From Caldilinea sp. CFX5 (lineage in GTDB: Bacteria > Chloroflexota > Anaerolineae > Caldilineales > Caldilineaceae), in assembly GCA_021405325.1 (NCBI GenBank), contig QWII01000001.1, forward strand, positions 1 to 64,000: 64,000 nt of DNA, in the 5' to 3' direction. A model generated the notes under the pieces. That model did no database searches. It was not told the DNA's origin and was given only the letters and a program-made list of their open reading frames with translations. Each line of letters opens with the position of its first letter. The first letter of the stretch is position 1. This document shows, piece after piece, positions 27,766 to 36,511 of the stretch. The translations under genes were made by a program, and so were the position numbers.

Positions 27766-28494
27766 ATGTTTACATTACCAACCGCCGCAACAATCACAGC
27801 GGTCACACAGGATAATTACCGCACTAAGACATTTACGCTAGCTGTAACCTTGCCGGCCACGCCTGGGCAATTTGTCATGGTCTGGCTTCCCCGCTTTGAT
27901 GAGAAGCCCTTTTCCTTGGTCAACGCCAACCCGGTCACCTTAATGGTTACGGCCGTTGGCCCATTTAGCCGCTTGCTCCATGAAAAGCAACCGGGCGATA
28001 AAGTGTGGCTGCGCGGCCCCTTTGGGCAGGGATACAGGACAACAGGAGGGCAACGCCTGGCGCTTGTCGGCGGTGGCTATGGCGTCGCGCCGCTCTATTG
28101 GCTGGCGCGCAGCCAAATCGAACAGGCGGCGACCATCGATGTCATTATCGGCGCCCGCACCGCCGCCGATCTACTTTATACCGATCGTTTCCAAACGTTA
28201 ACGCAATCAAAAATCGCAGTCCACCAGACAACGGAAGATGGCTCTGCTGGTCAGCAGGGGCGGGTTACGGACGTTCTTCAACCGCTCCTGGCAGCGGGCA
28301 AGCTTGATGGCATCTATGCGTGCGGGCCACATGGGATGTTAACCGCATTGGAGCGGCTCGGCCAACAGTACAAGGTGCCAGGGCAGTTGAGTTGGGAAGC
28401 GTATATGCGCTGTGGCATTGGCATCTGCGGTTCCTGCGAACATGAGGGGAGAGTTCTCTGTCTGGACGGACCAGTCTTGCCGACGGCGGCATAA
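27766..28494 (+). CDS. pyrK: Dihydroorotate dehydrogenase electron-transfer subunit-like flavoprotein
   Basis: A 242-residue protein with the PyrK order: a beta-barrel FAD domain (EKPFSLVNANP in place of RPxSI), an NAD-binding domain (ALVGGGYGVAPLYWLA, GARTAADLLY), and a C-terminal 2Fe-2S cluster motif (CGIGICGSCEHEGRVLC). PyrK passes electrons from the class 1B dihydroorotate dehydrogenase PyrD to NAD. No pyrD is adjacent, so PyrD may be elsewhere, or this protein may serve another partner. ATG 27766 is chosen over TTG 27757. Confidence 0.8.
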   Translation: MFTLPTAATITAVTQDNYRTKTFTLAVTLPATPGQFVMVWLPRFDEKPFSLVNANPVTLMVTAVGPFSRLLHEKQPGDKVWLRGPFGQGYRTTGGQRLALVGGGYGVAPLYWLARSQIEQAATIDVIIGARTAADLLYTDRFQTLTQSKIAVHQTTEDGSAGQQGRVTDVLQPLLAAGKLDGIYACGPHGMLTALERLGQQYKVPGQLSWEAYMRCGIGICGSCEHEGRVLCLDGPVLPTAA

Positions 28495-28646
28495 ATTTTT
28501 GCAACTTTCTCCCAGATCGATTATTGTGTAGCGCTGGCAATCGGCCAGTTTTTTCGCTTGCGCATTGGTCTAACGGACAAAGGGCGGTTATAGAATGTAA
28601 ACGCTGAGCCGTGTTGACAGCTAGTGCGCCTTTACAAAGGTGGCTT

Positions 28647-29309
28647 ATGGAAATGATGCAAACCGTTGTTGATCTCTTTCTGCATTTGGATGAACAGTTG
28701 ACCACTGTCATCCAATCCTATGGCGTGTGGACCTATGCACTCTTGTTTCTGATTATCTTCTTGGAGACCGGCGTTGTCGTCACCCCCTTTCTGCCGGGCG
28801 ATTCGTTGCTCTTTGCCGCCGGGGCGTTGGCGGCGCTTGACCACTCGCCGCTCAATATTCTGCTCCTTTTTCTCCTGCTCTTGATTGCTGCCATTCTTGG
28901 CGATACCATCAATTATTGGATTGGCAATCTCATCGGCCCGCGCGTTTTTCAGCAAAACTATCGCTTGCTCAAGCGTGAATACCTAGAACAGACCCAGCGC
29001 TTCTATGCGAAACATGGCGGCAAGACCGTGGTGCTGGCCCGCTTCGTGCCGATTGTCCGCACTTTTGCTCCCTTTGTCGCAGGTGTGGGGACAATGCACT
29101 ATGGGCACTTTATTCTGTACAACCTGATTGGCGGCTTGCTTTGGACAGTCATCTTTACCTTTAGCGGCTACTTCTTTGGGAATATTTCCTTTGTTAAGCA
29201 AAACTTTGAATTTGTGGTTGTCGCCATTATCCTCATCTCCCTTGTCCCGATGTTTGTAGAGTATTTTCGCAGGCGCCGGCAAGCAAGCCACCACCGACCA
29301 CTTCCCTGA
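28647..29309 (+). CDS. DedA family membrane protein (VTT domain)
   Basis: A 220-residue multi-pass protein with DedA signatures: FLETGVVVTPFLPGDSLLFAAGALA, GDTINYWIGNLIG, FYAKHGGKTVVLARFVPIVRTFAPFVAGVG. DedA proteins include the recently described undecaprenyl-phosphate translocases. The start ATG 28647 follows AAGGTGG. The next gene in the same direction belongs to DUF368, an unrelated family with the same proposed role. Confidence 0.9.
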   Translation: MEMMQTVVDLFLHLDEQLTTVIQSYGVWTYALLFLIIFLETGVVVTPFLPGDSLLFAAGALAALDHSPLNILLLFLLLLIAAILGDTINYWIGNLIGPRVFQQNYRLLKREYLEQTQRFYAKHGGKTVVLARFVPIVRTFAPFVAGVGTMHYGHFILYNLIGGLLWTVIFTFSGYFFGNISFVKQNFEFVVVAIILISLVPMFVEYFRRRRQASHHRPLP

Positions 29310-29429
29310 AACTTATGTAAGAATCGCAACAATCCCAACAGAAGATGGGCGTAAGTTATAGTAAGCTGCACAAGCGTATTGGCAATAGTAAATTGATACA
29401 ACATACACAAAACATTTAAAGGAAAACCG

Positions 29430-30413
29430 ATGGAAGTAACAAGCAGCCAGCCGATGGTCGTAACGGCAAAAGAGCGTTCATTCAGTGACTATGTCGGCAT
29501 TCTCCTGCGCGGCTTTGCCATGGGCAGCGCCGATGTCGTACCGGGGGTCTCCGGTGGCACCATTGCCTTCATTACCGGCATTTACGAAGAGTTGATCAAC
29601 AGCATTCGCATGGTCGGACAGCCGGCCTTTTTCCGGGCCGCGTTGCGTCTGAAGGTGGCCGAAGCGTTGCGCTTAATCAATTTTCCCTTTTTGCTCACCC
29701 TGCTGGCCGGGATCGGCGCCGCCATTGTCACCCTGGCGCCGGGGATTGAGTGGCTGATGGCGCATCAGCCCGTTTTGTTGTGGAGCTTTTTTCTGGGGTT
29801 GGTGGTGGCCTCGGTGGTAACGGTCAGCCGTAAGATTCCCCGCTGGACGCCGGCCTTGTGGTTGGCCTTACTGGTTGGGACGGTGGGCGCCTACTGGCTG
29901 GTTGGGCTTGTGCCCACACAGACGCCGGAGACCTGGTGGTTCTTGATCTTTAGCGGCGCGTTGGCGATCTGCGCCATGATCCTACCCGGCATTTCGGGGT
30001 CATTCATTTTGGTGCTACTCAGCAAATATCAATACTTTATCAACGCTGTCAACGAACGCGATCTGGTCAGCATTGCATTGGCCGGCATCGGCGCCGTGGT
30101 GGGGCTGGTCAGCTTCTCCCAAATTTTGAGCTGGCTCTTCAAACGCTACCATGACCTGACCGTGGCTGTACTTACCGGCTTTATGTTGGGCAGCCTGCGC
30201 AAAGTCTGGCCGTGGAAAGAAGTCCTCGCCACCATCACCGACCGTCACGGCGAATTGATTCCGATCGTTGAACGCAATATCCTTCCGCCCTTCACCGTCA
30301 ACGGCGCTTTCAACCTGGAAATTGTCTATGCGCTCCTGTTGGCCATTGTCGGCTTTGCCCTTGTTATGATCCTGGAGCAGTGGGCCAATCAGGCGGAAGG
30401 CACAAAGGTGTAG
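29430..30413 (+). CDS. DUF368 family membrane protein (putative undecaprenyl-phosphate translocase)
   Basis: A 327-residue polytopic protein beginning with the conserved GFAMGSADVVPGVSGGTIAFITGIYEELI and a repeated related motif (ICAMILPGISGSFILVLL), an internal duplication typical of DUF368. The family (PopT in other bacteria) was implicated, with DedA proteins, in returning the cell-wall carrier undecaprenyl phosphate across the membrane. AAAGGAAAA precedes ATG 29430. It lies 120 bases after dedA. A bidirectional hairpin separates it from the convergent lipoprotein gene. Confidence 0.9.
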   Translation: MEVTSSQPMVVTAKERSFSDYVGILLRGFAMGSADVVPGVSGGTIAFITGIYEELINSIRMVGQPAFFRAALRLKVAEALRLINFPFLLTLLAGIGAAIVTLAPGIEWLMAHQPVLLWSFFLGLVVASVVTVSRKIPRWTPALWLALLVGTVGAYWLVGLVPTQTPETWWFLIFSGALAICAMILPGISGSFILVLLSKYQYFINAVNERDLVSIALAGIGAVVGLVSFSQILSWLFKRYHDLTVAVLTGFMLGSLRKVWPWKEVLATITDRHGELIPIVERNILPPFTVNGAFNLEIVYALLLAIVGFALVMILEQWANQAEGTKV

Positions 30414-30439
30414 CGGGATGAGAGAGGTGTAGCGGGATG

Positions 30440-30494
30440 AGAGATTGAGAGATTGAGCCGATGAATCTCTGTATCTCTCAATCTCTCAATCTCT
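30440..30494. terminator. Bidirectional hairpin between convergent genes
   Basis: GAGATTGAGAGATTGAG with one more flanking pair (30440-30457) is perfectly complementary to 30477-30494. Weaker pairing extends outward through GTGTAGCGG/CCGTTACAC. Confidence 0.65.
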
Positions 30495-30506
30495 ACCGTT
30501 ACACCC

Positions 30507-31763
30507 TTACTCCCCAATCACAACCGGCCCCCACGTCCGTCCACTATCGAGTGAACGGTAGAGGGCGTAGGTCAACTTGCCGTTTTCAACCTTGGTGAAG
30601 TTGGCGTAGATCGAGATCTGATCCTCTTGTGAACTCCACCCGGAAGAGAGCAATTCCAGATTAATGCCGGGCGCCGTGCGATAGATGGCATTCCACTGCA
30701 CGTTGGCAATATTGAGCGCGTCGGGGTTGTTGCTATACCAGAGCGTGGCGCCATCGGCGTCTCTGGTGGTGACAAAGAGGTTGCCCGTGCCGCCGTCAAT
30801 GGTCATCCCCGTGTTGATCGGTTGATTGTTGTTGGGGCCGGGCATGATCAGCCAGTCGGTGAAGAAGGAGCCGCGGCGCAGGTCGCTACCCGGTTCTTCA
30901 TCCGGCCAGACGATGGCATAGCCGGTCTGGGCATCGCGCGGGTTGATGCCGATATTGGCAACGCCGGTGGTGTGCGTCAACTCGGCGGTGGCCCAGGTGG
31001 CGCCGCCATCTTGGGTGCGCAAGAGGGGCGCTTCCCCTTCCGCATAGGGACGAACGGCCCACATCAGGTTGGCGTTGCCATAGACCACCGCGACCATAGT
31101 AATGGCTTCCTCGGTCAACTGCGTCCATTGCGGGCTGGCGGCTGACCAGCGGTAGAGACCCTGGCAGGTGCCGGCAAAGAGCGCCGTGTCACCATAGTAA
31201 TCCATGCTAACATTATAGAGACAATCCGGCGGGACAGCGGGCAAGCCACTGGGCGCCAGTCCCCACTGTTGCCCGAAATCGCGGCTGACCAAGAATTGGA
31301 CATTGGTCGCCGGGGCATTGTCAGCCATTTCATCAGTCACCAGGGCATATAACGGCCCAGGCTCACCGGGCGCCACCAGCAACGCGCGGACTTTGGCGCC
31401 CGGTTGTGTTACCGGCAAGGGGCCAGCGCTGCCCGGCACAACCGCAGCCTGTACGGTCGGCGTCGGTGTTGCCGTCGCCGCCACTGCCGCCGGTGTATCC
31501 GTCGGGGAGGGCAAGGCCGAAGTTGCATCGGTGGTGACGGCTGTGGCGGTTGGTACAACCGCGGCAGCCACAGGCGTATCAGCGGGCGCTGTGGTCGCCG
31601 TAGCCACCGTGGATGATGGGGGCAAAGCGGCGGCGGTTTGGGTAAGCGCGACCGCAATAGCGATCTCTTTTTCATCAGCGGTCATGCCGCCGCCGGAACA
31701 AGCGATCAGCACCAAGGTCAAGAGAACAAGTGCGGTCGAAAGCAGAGTCATTTGTGATTTCAA
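30507..31763 (-). CDS. Lipoprotein with BNR/sortilin-like propeller repeats
   Basis: A 418-residue protein with lipobox LIAC (cysteine 22) followed by a long Thr/Ala/Pro-rich linker (about residues 50-115). The C-terminal domain carries BNR Asp-box-like repeats: SRDFGQQW, RTQDGGATWATAEL, RSLDSGRTWGPV. Such beta propellers bind sugars or proteins at the cell surface; no catalytic sialidase residues can be assigned. It is monocistronic: a convergent hairpin lies downstream and a repeat-rich region upstream. Confidence 0.8.
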   Translation of the reverse strand: MKSQMTLLSTALVLLTLVLIACSGGGMTADEKEIAIAVALTQTAAALPPSSTVATATTAPADTPVAAAVVPTATAVTTDATSALPSPTDTPAAVAATATPTPTVQAAVVPGSAGPLPVTQPGAKVRALLVAPGEPGPLYALVTDEMADNAPATNVQFLVSRDFGQQWGLAPSGLPAVPPDCLYNVSMDYYGDTALFAGTCQGLYRWSAASPQWTQLTEEAITMVAVVYGNANLMWAVRPYAEGEAPLLRTQDGGATWATAELTHTTGVANIGINPRDAQTGYAIVWPDEEPGSDLRRGSFFTDWLIMPGPNNNQPINTGMTIDGGTGNLFVTTRDADGATLWYSNNPDALNIANVQWNAIYRTAPGINLELLSSGWSSQEDQISIYANFTKVENGKLTYALYRSLDSGRTWGPVVIGE

Positions 31764-31788
31764 ACCATTTCTCCTTTATCAATCGACA

Positions 31789-31912
31789 TGCTGTGTGATT
31801 CGTGTTGCGTGATTCGTGTATTGGCTGTCAATCTATTTCAGGATTTGACACAGTTCACACAGCACGAATCACACAGCACGAATCACGCAGCACGAATCAC
31901 GCAGCACGATTG
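31789..31912. repeat. Tandem 14-bp repeats with inverted counterpart
   Basis: AGCACGAATCACRC is repeated at 31861, 31875 and 31889, with a partial fourth unit at 31903. The reverse complement of two units occurs at 31789-31822. Together they form a large imperfect inverted repeat between divergent genes. There are no unique spacers, so this is not a CRISPR array. Confidence 0.7.
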
Positions 31913-31939
31913 GCAAACAAAAAACGATTCGGGTAGAAT
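31910..31939 (+). promoter_or_regulatory. Promoter of the amine oxidase gene
   Basis: TTGGCA (31910-31915) and TAGAAT (31934-31939) are 18 bases apart, followed by the AGGTGG ribosome-binding site just before ATG 31981. Confidence 0.55.
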
Positions 31940-31980
31940 AGAACAAGTTATCATTTGATGCAAACCGAATCAGGTGGAAA

Positions 31981-33399
31981 ATGTTGCGAAATTCAGGGTC
32001 GTGGGCCGTGCGCGTAGGGCAAACGGAGCCAAAGCGCGCCCCACTCAACGTGATCGTGATCGGTGCGGGGATGGCTGGACTCGTGGCCGCCCGCTTGTTA
32101 CATGACAGCGGTTGTGCTGTCACCGTGTTGGAAGCCAGAGAGCGCTTAGGCGGACGGATTTGGACTGACCAGCGGCTTGGCGCGCCCTGTGACTTGGGCG
32201 CGTCCTGGGTGCATGGCGCTGATCATAGCCCATTGGCGGATTGGTGTCAGGCGTTGGGGATTGGCCTGGCAGTCACTTCAGAAGAGACGCGCTTTGTCTT
32301 TGCCAATGGGCAATTTCAGGCTGAAGGGGAGGTGTTGGATCGGGCGTGGCGCGGTCAACTCTATGCCAACCGCGCCATTCAACGTCACTCGGCGCGTCTC
32401 CAGCGGGAGCTGGCCGCCGGTCGCACGCCCCAGGTTTCGCTGGCCGATGCGCTCGAACCGCTGCTCACCAGCCGCCGCTTGCGCCCCCTTGACCAACGGG
32501 TGCTGGCCTGGCGCGTGTCGATGGCGGAAGGGGTGCAAGGCGCGCCGGCCGATCAGCTTGACCTGCGCGAATGGTTTCCCAAAGAAGTCGCCATGGTCAA
32601 CGCCCTGCCACGGGGCGGCTACAGCCAGTTGATCAACGATGCCGCCCAAGGCTTAACCATCCACACCCATGAACCGGTGGAATGCATCAGTTACGACGGC
32701 GCTGGCGTCACTGTCTTGACAGCCGCCAATCGTTACCGTGCCGATGTTGCGTTAATCACGGTGCCGTTAGCTCTGCTCACGAGCGGCAAAGTGCGTTTTG
32801 AACCACCCCTGCCGCCGACCAAACAAGAAGCAATTGCGCGCATCGGCTATGGCGGTGATGGCGTTTTGAATAAGCTTGTTTTGCGCTTTCCCTATGTCTT
32901 TTGGGCGGAAAATCGGAACCGTTTTTTGGCCTTGCTCGATGAGCCGACCCGGCGTGGCATCTTTACGTCGTGGATCAGTCTATGGCCGGTGGTGCAGCAG
33001 CCGATTCTCATGTCCTTTACCGATGGGTATACCGGCGCCAACTTTGACCGCAACGGCGCCGAGGAAGAGGTGCTACAGCAAGGCATGAAAACGTTGCGCC
33101 GCATGTTTGGGCCAACCGTGCCGGAGCCGCTCGATCATATCTTCACCCGCTGGTTGAGCGATCCGTGGGCGATGGGCAGCTATTCCTATCCGGCAGTGGG
33201 GAATCGGGTTGAAGATCGGGTGACGTATGCCGAACCGGTCAACGAACGACTCTATTTTGCCGGTGAAGCGACCCATCTGACCCACTATGGCACCGTCCAT
33301 GCCGCGTTGGAATCGGGACAGAAGGCGGCAAAACAAATCGCCGCGACCTATTTGCAGTTGCCGGAGACAGTGTTCACACCGCCGTGGCATAGCAACTAG
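31981..33399 (+). CDS. Flavin-containing amine oxidase (monoamine/polyamine oxidase type)
   Basis: A 472-residue FAD enzyme. The Rossmann dinucleotide motif VIVIGAGMAGLVAARLL (residues 24-40) is followed by EARERLGGRI and LGASWVHG. The C-terminal FAD motif RLYFAGEATHLTHYGTVHAALESG is typical of the amine-oxidase family. It would oxidise primary or secondary amines to aldehydes with H2O2 release, in the cytoplasm as no signal peptide is present. The N-terminal 20 residues before the Rossmann strand are not conserved. An AGGTGG site supports ATG 31981. Confidence 0.85.
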   Translation: MLRNSGSWAVRVGQTEPKRAPLNVIVIGAGMAGLVAARLLHDSGCAVTVLEARERLGGRIWTDQRLGAPCDLGASWVHGADHSPLADWCQALGIGLAVTSEETRFVFANGQFQAEGEVLDRAWRGQLYANRAIQRHSARLQRELAAGRTPQVSLADALEPLLTSRRLRPLDQRVLAWRVSMAEGVQGAPADQLDLREWFPKEVAMVNALPRGGYSQLINDAAQGLTIHTHEPVECISYDGAGVTVLTAANRYRADVALITVPLALLTSGKVRFEPPLPPTKQEAIARIGYGGDGVLNKLVLRFPYVFWAENRNRFLALLDEPTRRGIFTSWISLWPVVQQPILMSFTDGYTGANFDRNGAEEEVLQQGMKTLRRMFGPTVPEPLDHIFTRWLSDPWAMGSYSYPAVGNRVEDRVTYAEPVNERLYFAGEATHLTHYGTVHAALESGQKAAKQIAATYLQLPETVFTPPWHSN

Positions 33400-33438
33400 C
33401 TGCGCGATTAGGAGCGTTTGATCACCTTAGCATAAGCC

Positions 33439-33512
33439 ATATCACCGTGAATCAAGCGGATTTGCGAATCTTCTACGGTGGATTCGCAAATCCGCTTGAT
33501 TCGCGGTGATAT
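33439..33512. terminator. 32-bp inverted repeat between convergent genes
   Basis: Positions 33439-33470 pair with 33481-33512 (one G-T) around a 10-base loop. It lies between the converging amine oxidase and dioxygenase genes and probably terminates both. Confidence 0.65.
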
Positions 33513-33556
33513 TTTTAGGCCAGCACTTCAATATGTGGAGGTCAAGTTGCGGTTTG

Positions 33557-34741
33557 TCATAGTTGACGCGCTTGCCGAGCGCGCTCGATCATGCGGATCG
33601 AGGAGTGGAGTTCTTCCAACTCGCCATAACAGGTGCGAATGTGACGCAGGCCGCTGCTGCTGTTAAAGCCCCGTCGCCCATGCAGCACCCGCCGGTTGTT
33701 GACAAAGGCGACATCCCCTTCCACCAACTTGCGCTCGACCTGATTGTTGCGATCCGCTTTCAGTTGCGAATAAAGGCGATAGGCGGCGTAGAGGCGGGGT
33801 GTCAGATCAAAATCGACGCGCAATGGTTCGCGCAGCCAGGTCGTGTCGCGCACAGCGGTGATATTGCCCTGGCGATCCAGGTCAAAGATCGGCGCATGCC
33901 AGCGGTAATGGGCGCCGGCGGAGCGGTTGGCCTGTTCCCAGGGAATGGTCGATAACAACTGCCACGCTTCGGGGTGTTCTCCGCGCAACAGGTCGGCAAG
34001 ATAAAAGCCATCGACCCAGAAACTCTCGCCCCCCTCCGAGCTATTTTCCACACACTGGAAGATTTGCAGCCCCGGCATGTGTTCGCGCGTGGCGGCGTCG
34101 GAATGGGCATCGAGCGGGTGGTTGCGGTTGGCGACATATTCGCCCTTGGGATCGGTGATAATCTCAAAGATTTTACCCCAGTTCATGTCACGCAGCAGGC
34201 CGGCCTTGCTTGACAACCGTTCAAAGGTGGCGCCATCTTTCGGCACACCGGTGACCAGCGCTATGCCCAGCCGCCGGATGGCACAGAGAAAGTCATAGTG
34301 GGCATCCTCATCGTTGAGAACGGCGCCCGCCGTAAAGAGCGGCAGGCTTTGCTCTAATGAGCGATTCCATGTCGTCACCGGCCAACTCTCCACTGGTCGG
34401 CTGCCGTTGGCATAATCAAAGTGGCGCAACCAACCGGGGTGATAGTGACTGATATGACCGTCCGACCACGTAACTTGCAAACCGCCCAGGTTGCTTACTG
34501 TTGCCGAGCGTGCCCGCAGATCTGCCGGGATGTCGAGGATACTGTAAACCCGCTCGTGGGAGCCGCTGTCGATACACTGTTCACAGGCGCAGTTGTCGCG
34601 CAACCAAAGGAAGTGAAAACGGCTCTGTTGGCCATCGGCCCAGGTGATGTTGACCGTTTCGTCATCCATGAGGGCGGCAGTCACGGGACAGGTCATAGCA
34701 TAGCGTTCAAAGTCGGGAGTGGGGATGGTGTTGGATGACAT
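33557..34741 (-). CDS. Gamma-butyrobetaine/trimethyllysine dioxygenase family protein
   Basis: A 394-residue protein with the two-domain layout of gamma-butyrobetaine hydroxylase. The N-terminal zinc-type domain has FLWLRDNCACEQC, and the TauD-like oxygenase domain has iron ligands in the HxD motif (PLDAHSD) and the distal His in NNRRVLHGRRGF. Such enzymes use Fe(II), O2 and 2-oxoglutarate to hydroxylate gamma-butyrobetaine to L-carnitine. The next upstream gene encodes an L-carnitine dehydrogenase-like protein in the same direction, which supports that substrate. An AAAGGA site precedes ATG 34741. Confidence 0.85.
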   Translation of the reverse strand: MSSNTIPTPDFERYAMTCPVTAALMDDETVNITWADGQQSRFHFLWLRDNCACEQCIDSGSHERVYSILDIPADLRARSATVSNLGGLQVTWSDGHISHYHPGWLRHFDYANGSRPVESWPVTTWNRSLEQSLPLFTAGAVLNDEDAHYDFLCAIRRLGIALVTGVPKDGATFERLSSKAGLLRDMNWGKIFEIITDPKGEYVANRNHPLDAHSDAATREHMPGLQIFQCVENSSEGGESFWVDGFYLADLLRGEHPEAWQLLSTIPWEQANRSAGAHYRWHAPIFDLDRQGNITAVRDTTWLREPLRVDFDLTPRLYAAYRLYSQLKADRNNQVERKLVEGDVAFVNNRRVLHGRRGFNSSSGLRHIRTCYGELEELHSSIRMIERARQARQL

Positions 34742-34772
34742 AGGTAGTCCTTTGGTTGTGTCGGCCTGTAAT

Positions 34773-34876
34773 ACAACAACGGATTTAGGAAGCAACGGAT
34801 TTTTGCTGGTTAGATAGGTTCTACGATCTATTGTGCCTTGAGGGTAAAATCAGTTACTTCCTAAATCCGTTGTTGT
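34773..34876. repeat. Dispersed inverted repeat, family A copy 2
   Basis: ACAACAACGGATTTAGGAAG (34773-34792) is exactly complementary to 34857-34876. The right arm overlaps the 3' end of the carnitine dehydrogenase gene, supplying its last codons. Confidence 0.8.
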
Positions 34877-35839
34877 GTTCTCGCCCAAATGCCAGAGACG
34901 GCTTTGGCTGAGCATCGCCAACAGTTTGATCAGTAGGTCGTCGCGTTCCTGTTCGAGTTCACGAATGGAAAAGCCCTGGGTTAAATTGGCACAGCTGTCG
35001 ATCACCTTTTGCGCCAGTTCATCGGTCAGTTCAGGCGCTTCCAGGAAGGTCCACGGCTCTTTGAGCGAGGGGCCAAATTGGTGGATGAGATGGGCCATAC
35101 CCCCTTCGCCGCCGCCAAGATGCAGCACGGTCAACGGCCCCATAAGCGCCCAGCGCAGGCCGGGACCATAGCGGATGGCGGCATCGATCTCGGCGACGGT
35201 TGCCATGTCGTTGTTGATCATGTGCAACGCTTCGCGCCAGATCGCTTCCATGAGCCGGTCGGCGACAAAGCCGGGGATCTCTTTGGTCAGCTTGAGTGGC
35301 TGTTTGCCCGTGGCGCGGTAGAAGGCGACGGCCCAGTCGTGCGCGTCGGCGGTCGTCTTTTCCCCGGCTACCACCTCGACCACCGGCATGAGATAGGGCG
35401 GGTTAAAGGGATGGGCGACGACACAGCGCTCCGGGTGGACACAGTTCTGCGCCATCATGGTCATGGCATAGCCGGAGGTGCTGCTGGCGATGACGGTATC
35501 GACGGGCGCGGCGGCGTCGATGGCGGTCAGGGTGTCGATCTTAATTTGTGCGCGTTCCGGTGTGCTTTCCTGGATAAATTCTGCGTCAGCCACGGCCGCA
35601 GCCAAGCTATCGGTAAAGGTCAGTCGGTCAGGGCTGGCATTGGCATGAAGCCCCAGCCGTGCCAATGTTGGCCAGACATCGTCAATACGGCGGCGCAATT
35701 TTTCTTCAGCGCCAGGGGCGGGGTCATAGGCAACGACATCCATGCCGTCGCGCAAAAAGTGGGCAGCCCAGCCACCGCCGATAACGCCGGTGCCAATAAT
35801 GGCGACGCGCTGGACTTGCGTAGGAAGAGGACGAGCCAT
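34850..35839 (-). CDS. L-carnitine dehydrogenase-like 3-hydroxyacyl dehydrogenase
   Basis: A 329-residue protein of the 3-hydroxyacyl-CoA dehydrogenase superfamily. The NAD motif is VAIIGTGVIGGGWAAHFL, followed by SSTSGYAMT, the catalytic His segment VVAHPFNPPYLMPVVEVV, and a GPGLRWALMGP helix region. The overall order matches L-carnitine 3-dehydrogenase, which converts carnitine to 3-dehydrocarnitine. It lies upstream of the butyrobetaine hydroxylase-like gene, forming a two-step route from gamma-butyrobetaine. The last residues (ENTTTDLGSN) are encoded by a family A repeat arm. An AAGGA site precedes ATG 35839. Confidence 0.85.
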   Translation of the reverse strand: MARPLPTQVQRVAIIGTGVIGGGWAAHFLRDGMDVVAYDPAPGAEEKLRRRIDDVWPTLARLGLHANASPDRLTFTDSLAAAVADAEFIQESTPERAQIKIDTLTAIDAAAPVDTVIASSTSGYAMTMMAQNCVHPERCVVAHPFNPPYLMPVVEVVAGEKTTADAHDWAVAFYRATGKQPLKLTKEIPGFVADRLMEAIWREALHMINNDMATVAEIDAAIRYGPGLRWALMGPLTVLHLGGGEGGMAHLIHQFGPSLKEPWTFLEAPELTDELAQKVIDSCANLTQGFSIRELEQERDDLLIKLLAMLSQSRLWHLGENTTTDLGSN

Positions 35840-35902
35840 AAGGGTTCCTTGTGTTCTTGTATAGAGGTGAATAGCGGTGGAATACAAAAGTATGGGTGCT
35901 GA

Positions 35903-36127
35903 TCATGGCAGTGGTTTAATCACCAAAACCTTTTTGATCTCTTTGGATACCCATTCGTAGTAGATACGATGCGCTGCCGTCTCCAACCGATAGATTCCCT
36001 GACGGTAGTTACCAATCGGTTGGTCGGCATTCCGAAGCGCAAAAAGGGCTGACCAGACATCAGGGATCAAATTATGATTATCTTCTATGTAGCTGCTGGC
36101 TTCTCGACTACACCGAACCTCGCGCAT
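35903..36127 (-). CDS. Toxin-like small protein (RelE/ParE-type or related)
   Basis: A 74-residue basic protein (EVRCSREASSYIEDN, NYRQGIYRLETAAHRIYYEWVSKEIKKVLVIKPLP) ending in a lysine-rich beta strand, as in ParE/RelE-fold toxins. Its start overlaps the preceding antitoxin frame by 43 bases. Position and size argue for the toxin of a type II toxin-antitoxin pair; catalytic residues cannot be assigned with certainty. Confidence 0.6.
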   Translation of the reverse strand: MREVRCSREASSYIEDNHNLIPDVWSALFALRNADQPIGNYRQGIYRLETAAHRIYYEWVSKEIKKVLVIKPLP

Positions 36128-36375
36128 AATTCATCCAATGTTGTGGTTGAGGATGGATCGGCATCCATCCGTTCAAGGATTCTTTTTGCCTCCAGGATTT
36201 CTTCTAACTCCTGCACCCGCTCGACAACGGCATCCCACTGCTCTACACTGACAAGCACGGCGCGTGGTTTATCATGTTGCGCAAGGATAACAGGAGCGTG
36301 ATCCATCATGGTCAGAACCTTATCTTGTTCTGTACGCAAATGAGCAAGCGGGACAATTTGCTGTACTTTTTCCAT
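36085..36375 (-). CDS. Phd/YefM-type antitoxin
   Basis: A 96-residue protein with the Phd/YefM N-terminal DNA-binding pattern: QIVPLAHLRTEQDKVLTMMDHAPVILAQHDKPRAVLVSVEQWDAV, followed by an acidic helical C-terminal tail that would bind the toxin. GGAGCAACT precedes ATG 36375. It overlaps the downstream toxin frame, the usual antitoxin-first arrangement, and probably autorepresses the operon. Confidence 0.8.
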   Translation of the reverse strand: MEKVQQIVPLAHLRTEQDKVLTMMDHAPVILAQHDKPRAVLVSVEQWDAVVERVQELEEILEAKRILERMDADPSSTTTLDELCARFGVVEKPAAT

Positions 36376-36511
36376 AGTTGCTCCTTCTACCGGCAGGTCA
36401 TAAACAGTCGTTACCCATTGTAGCCCATTTCAGGCAATTCTCCAATGGCGCCGCGATTTGAGCGAATTTTGGGTGCGCTGTGGACCTAAGGCGTCTTTGC
36501 GTCTATAGCGA

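Noticed and set aside
31861..31912. Possible CRISPR-like direct repeats
   Set aside because: The 14-bp units are contiguous with no spacers, and an inverted copy lies upstream.
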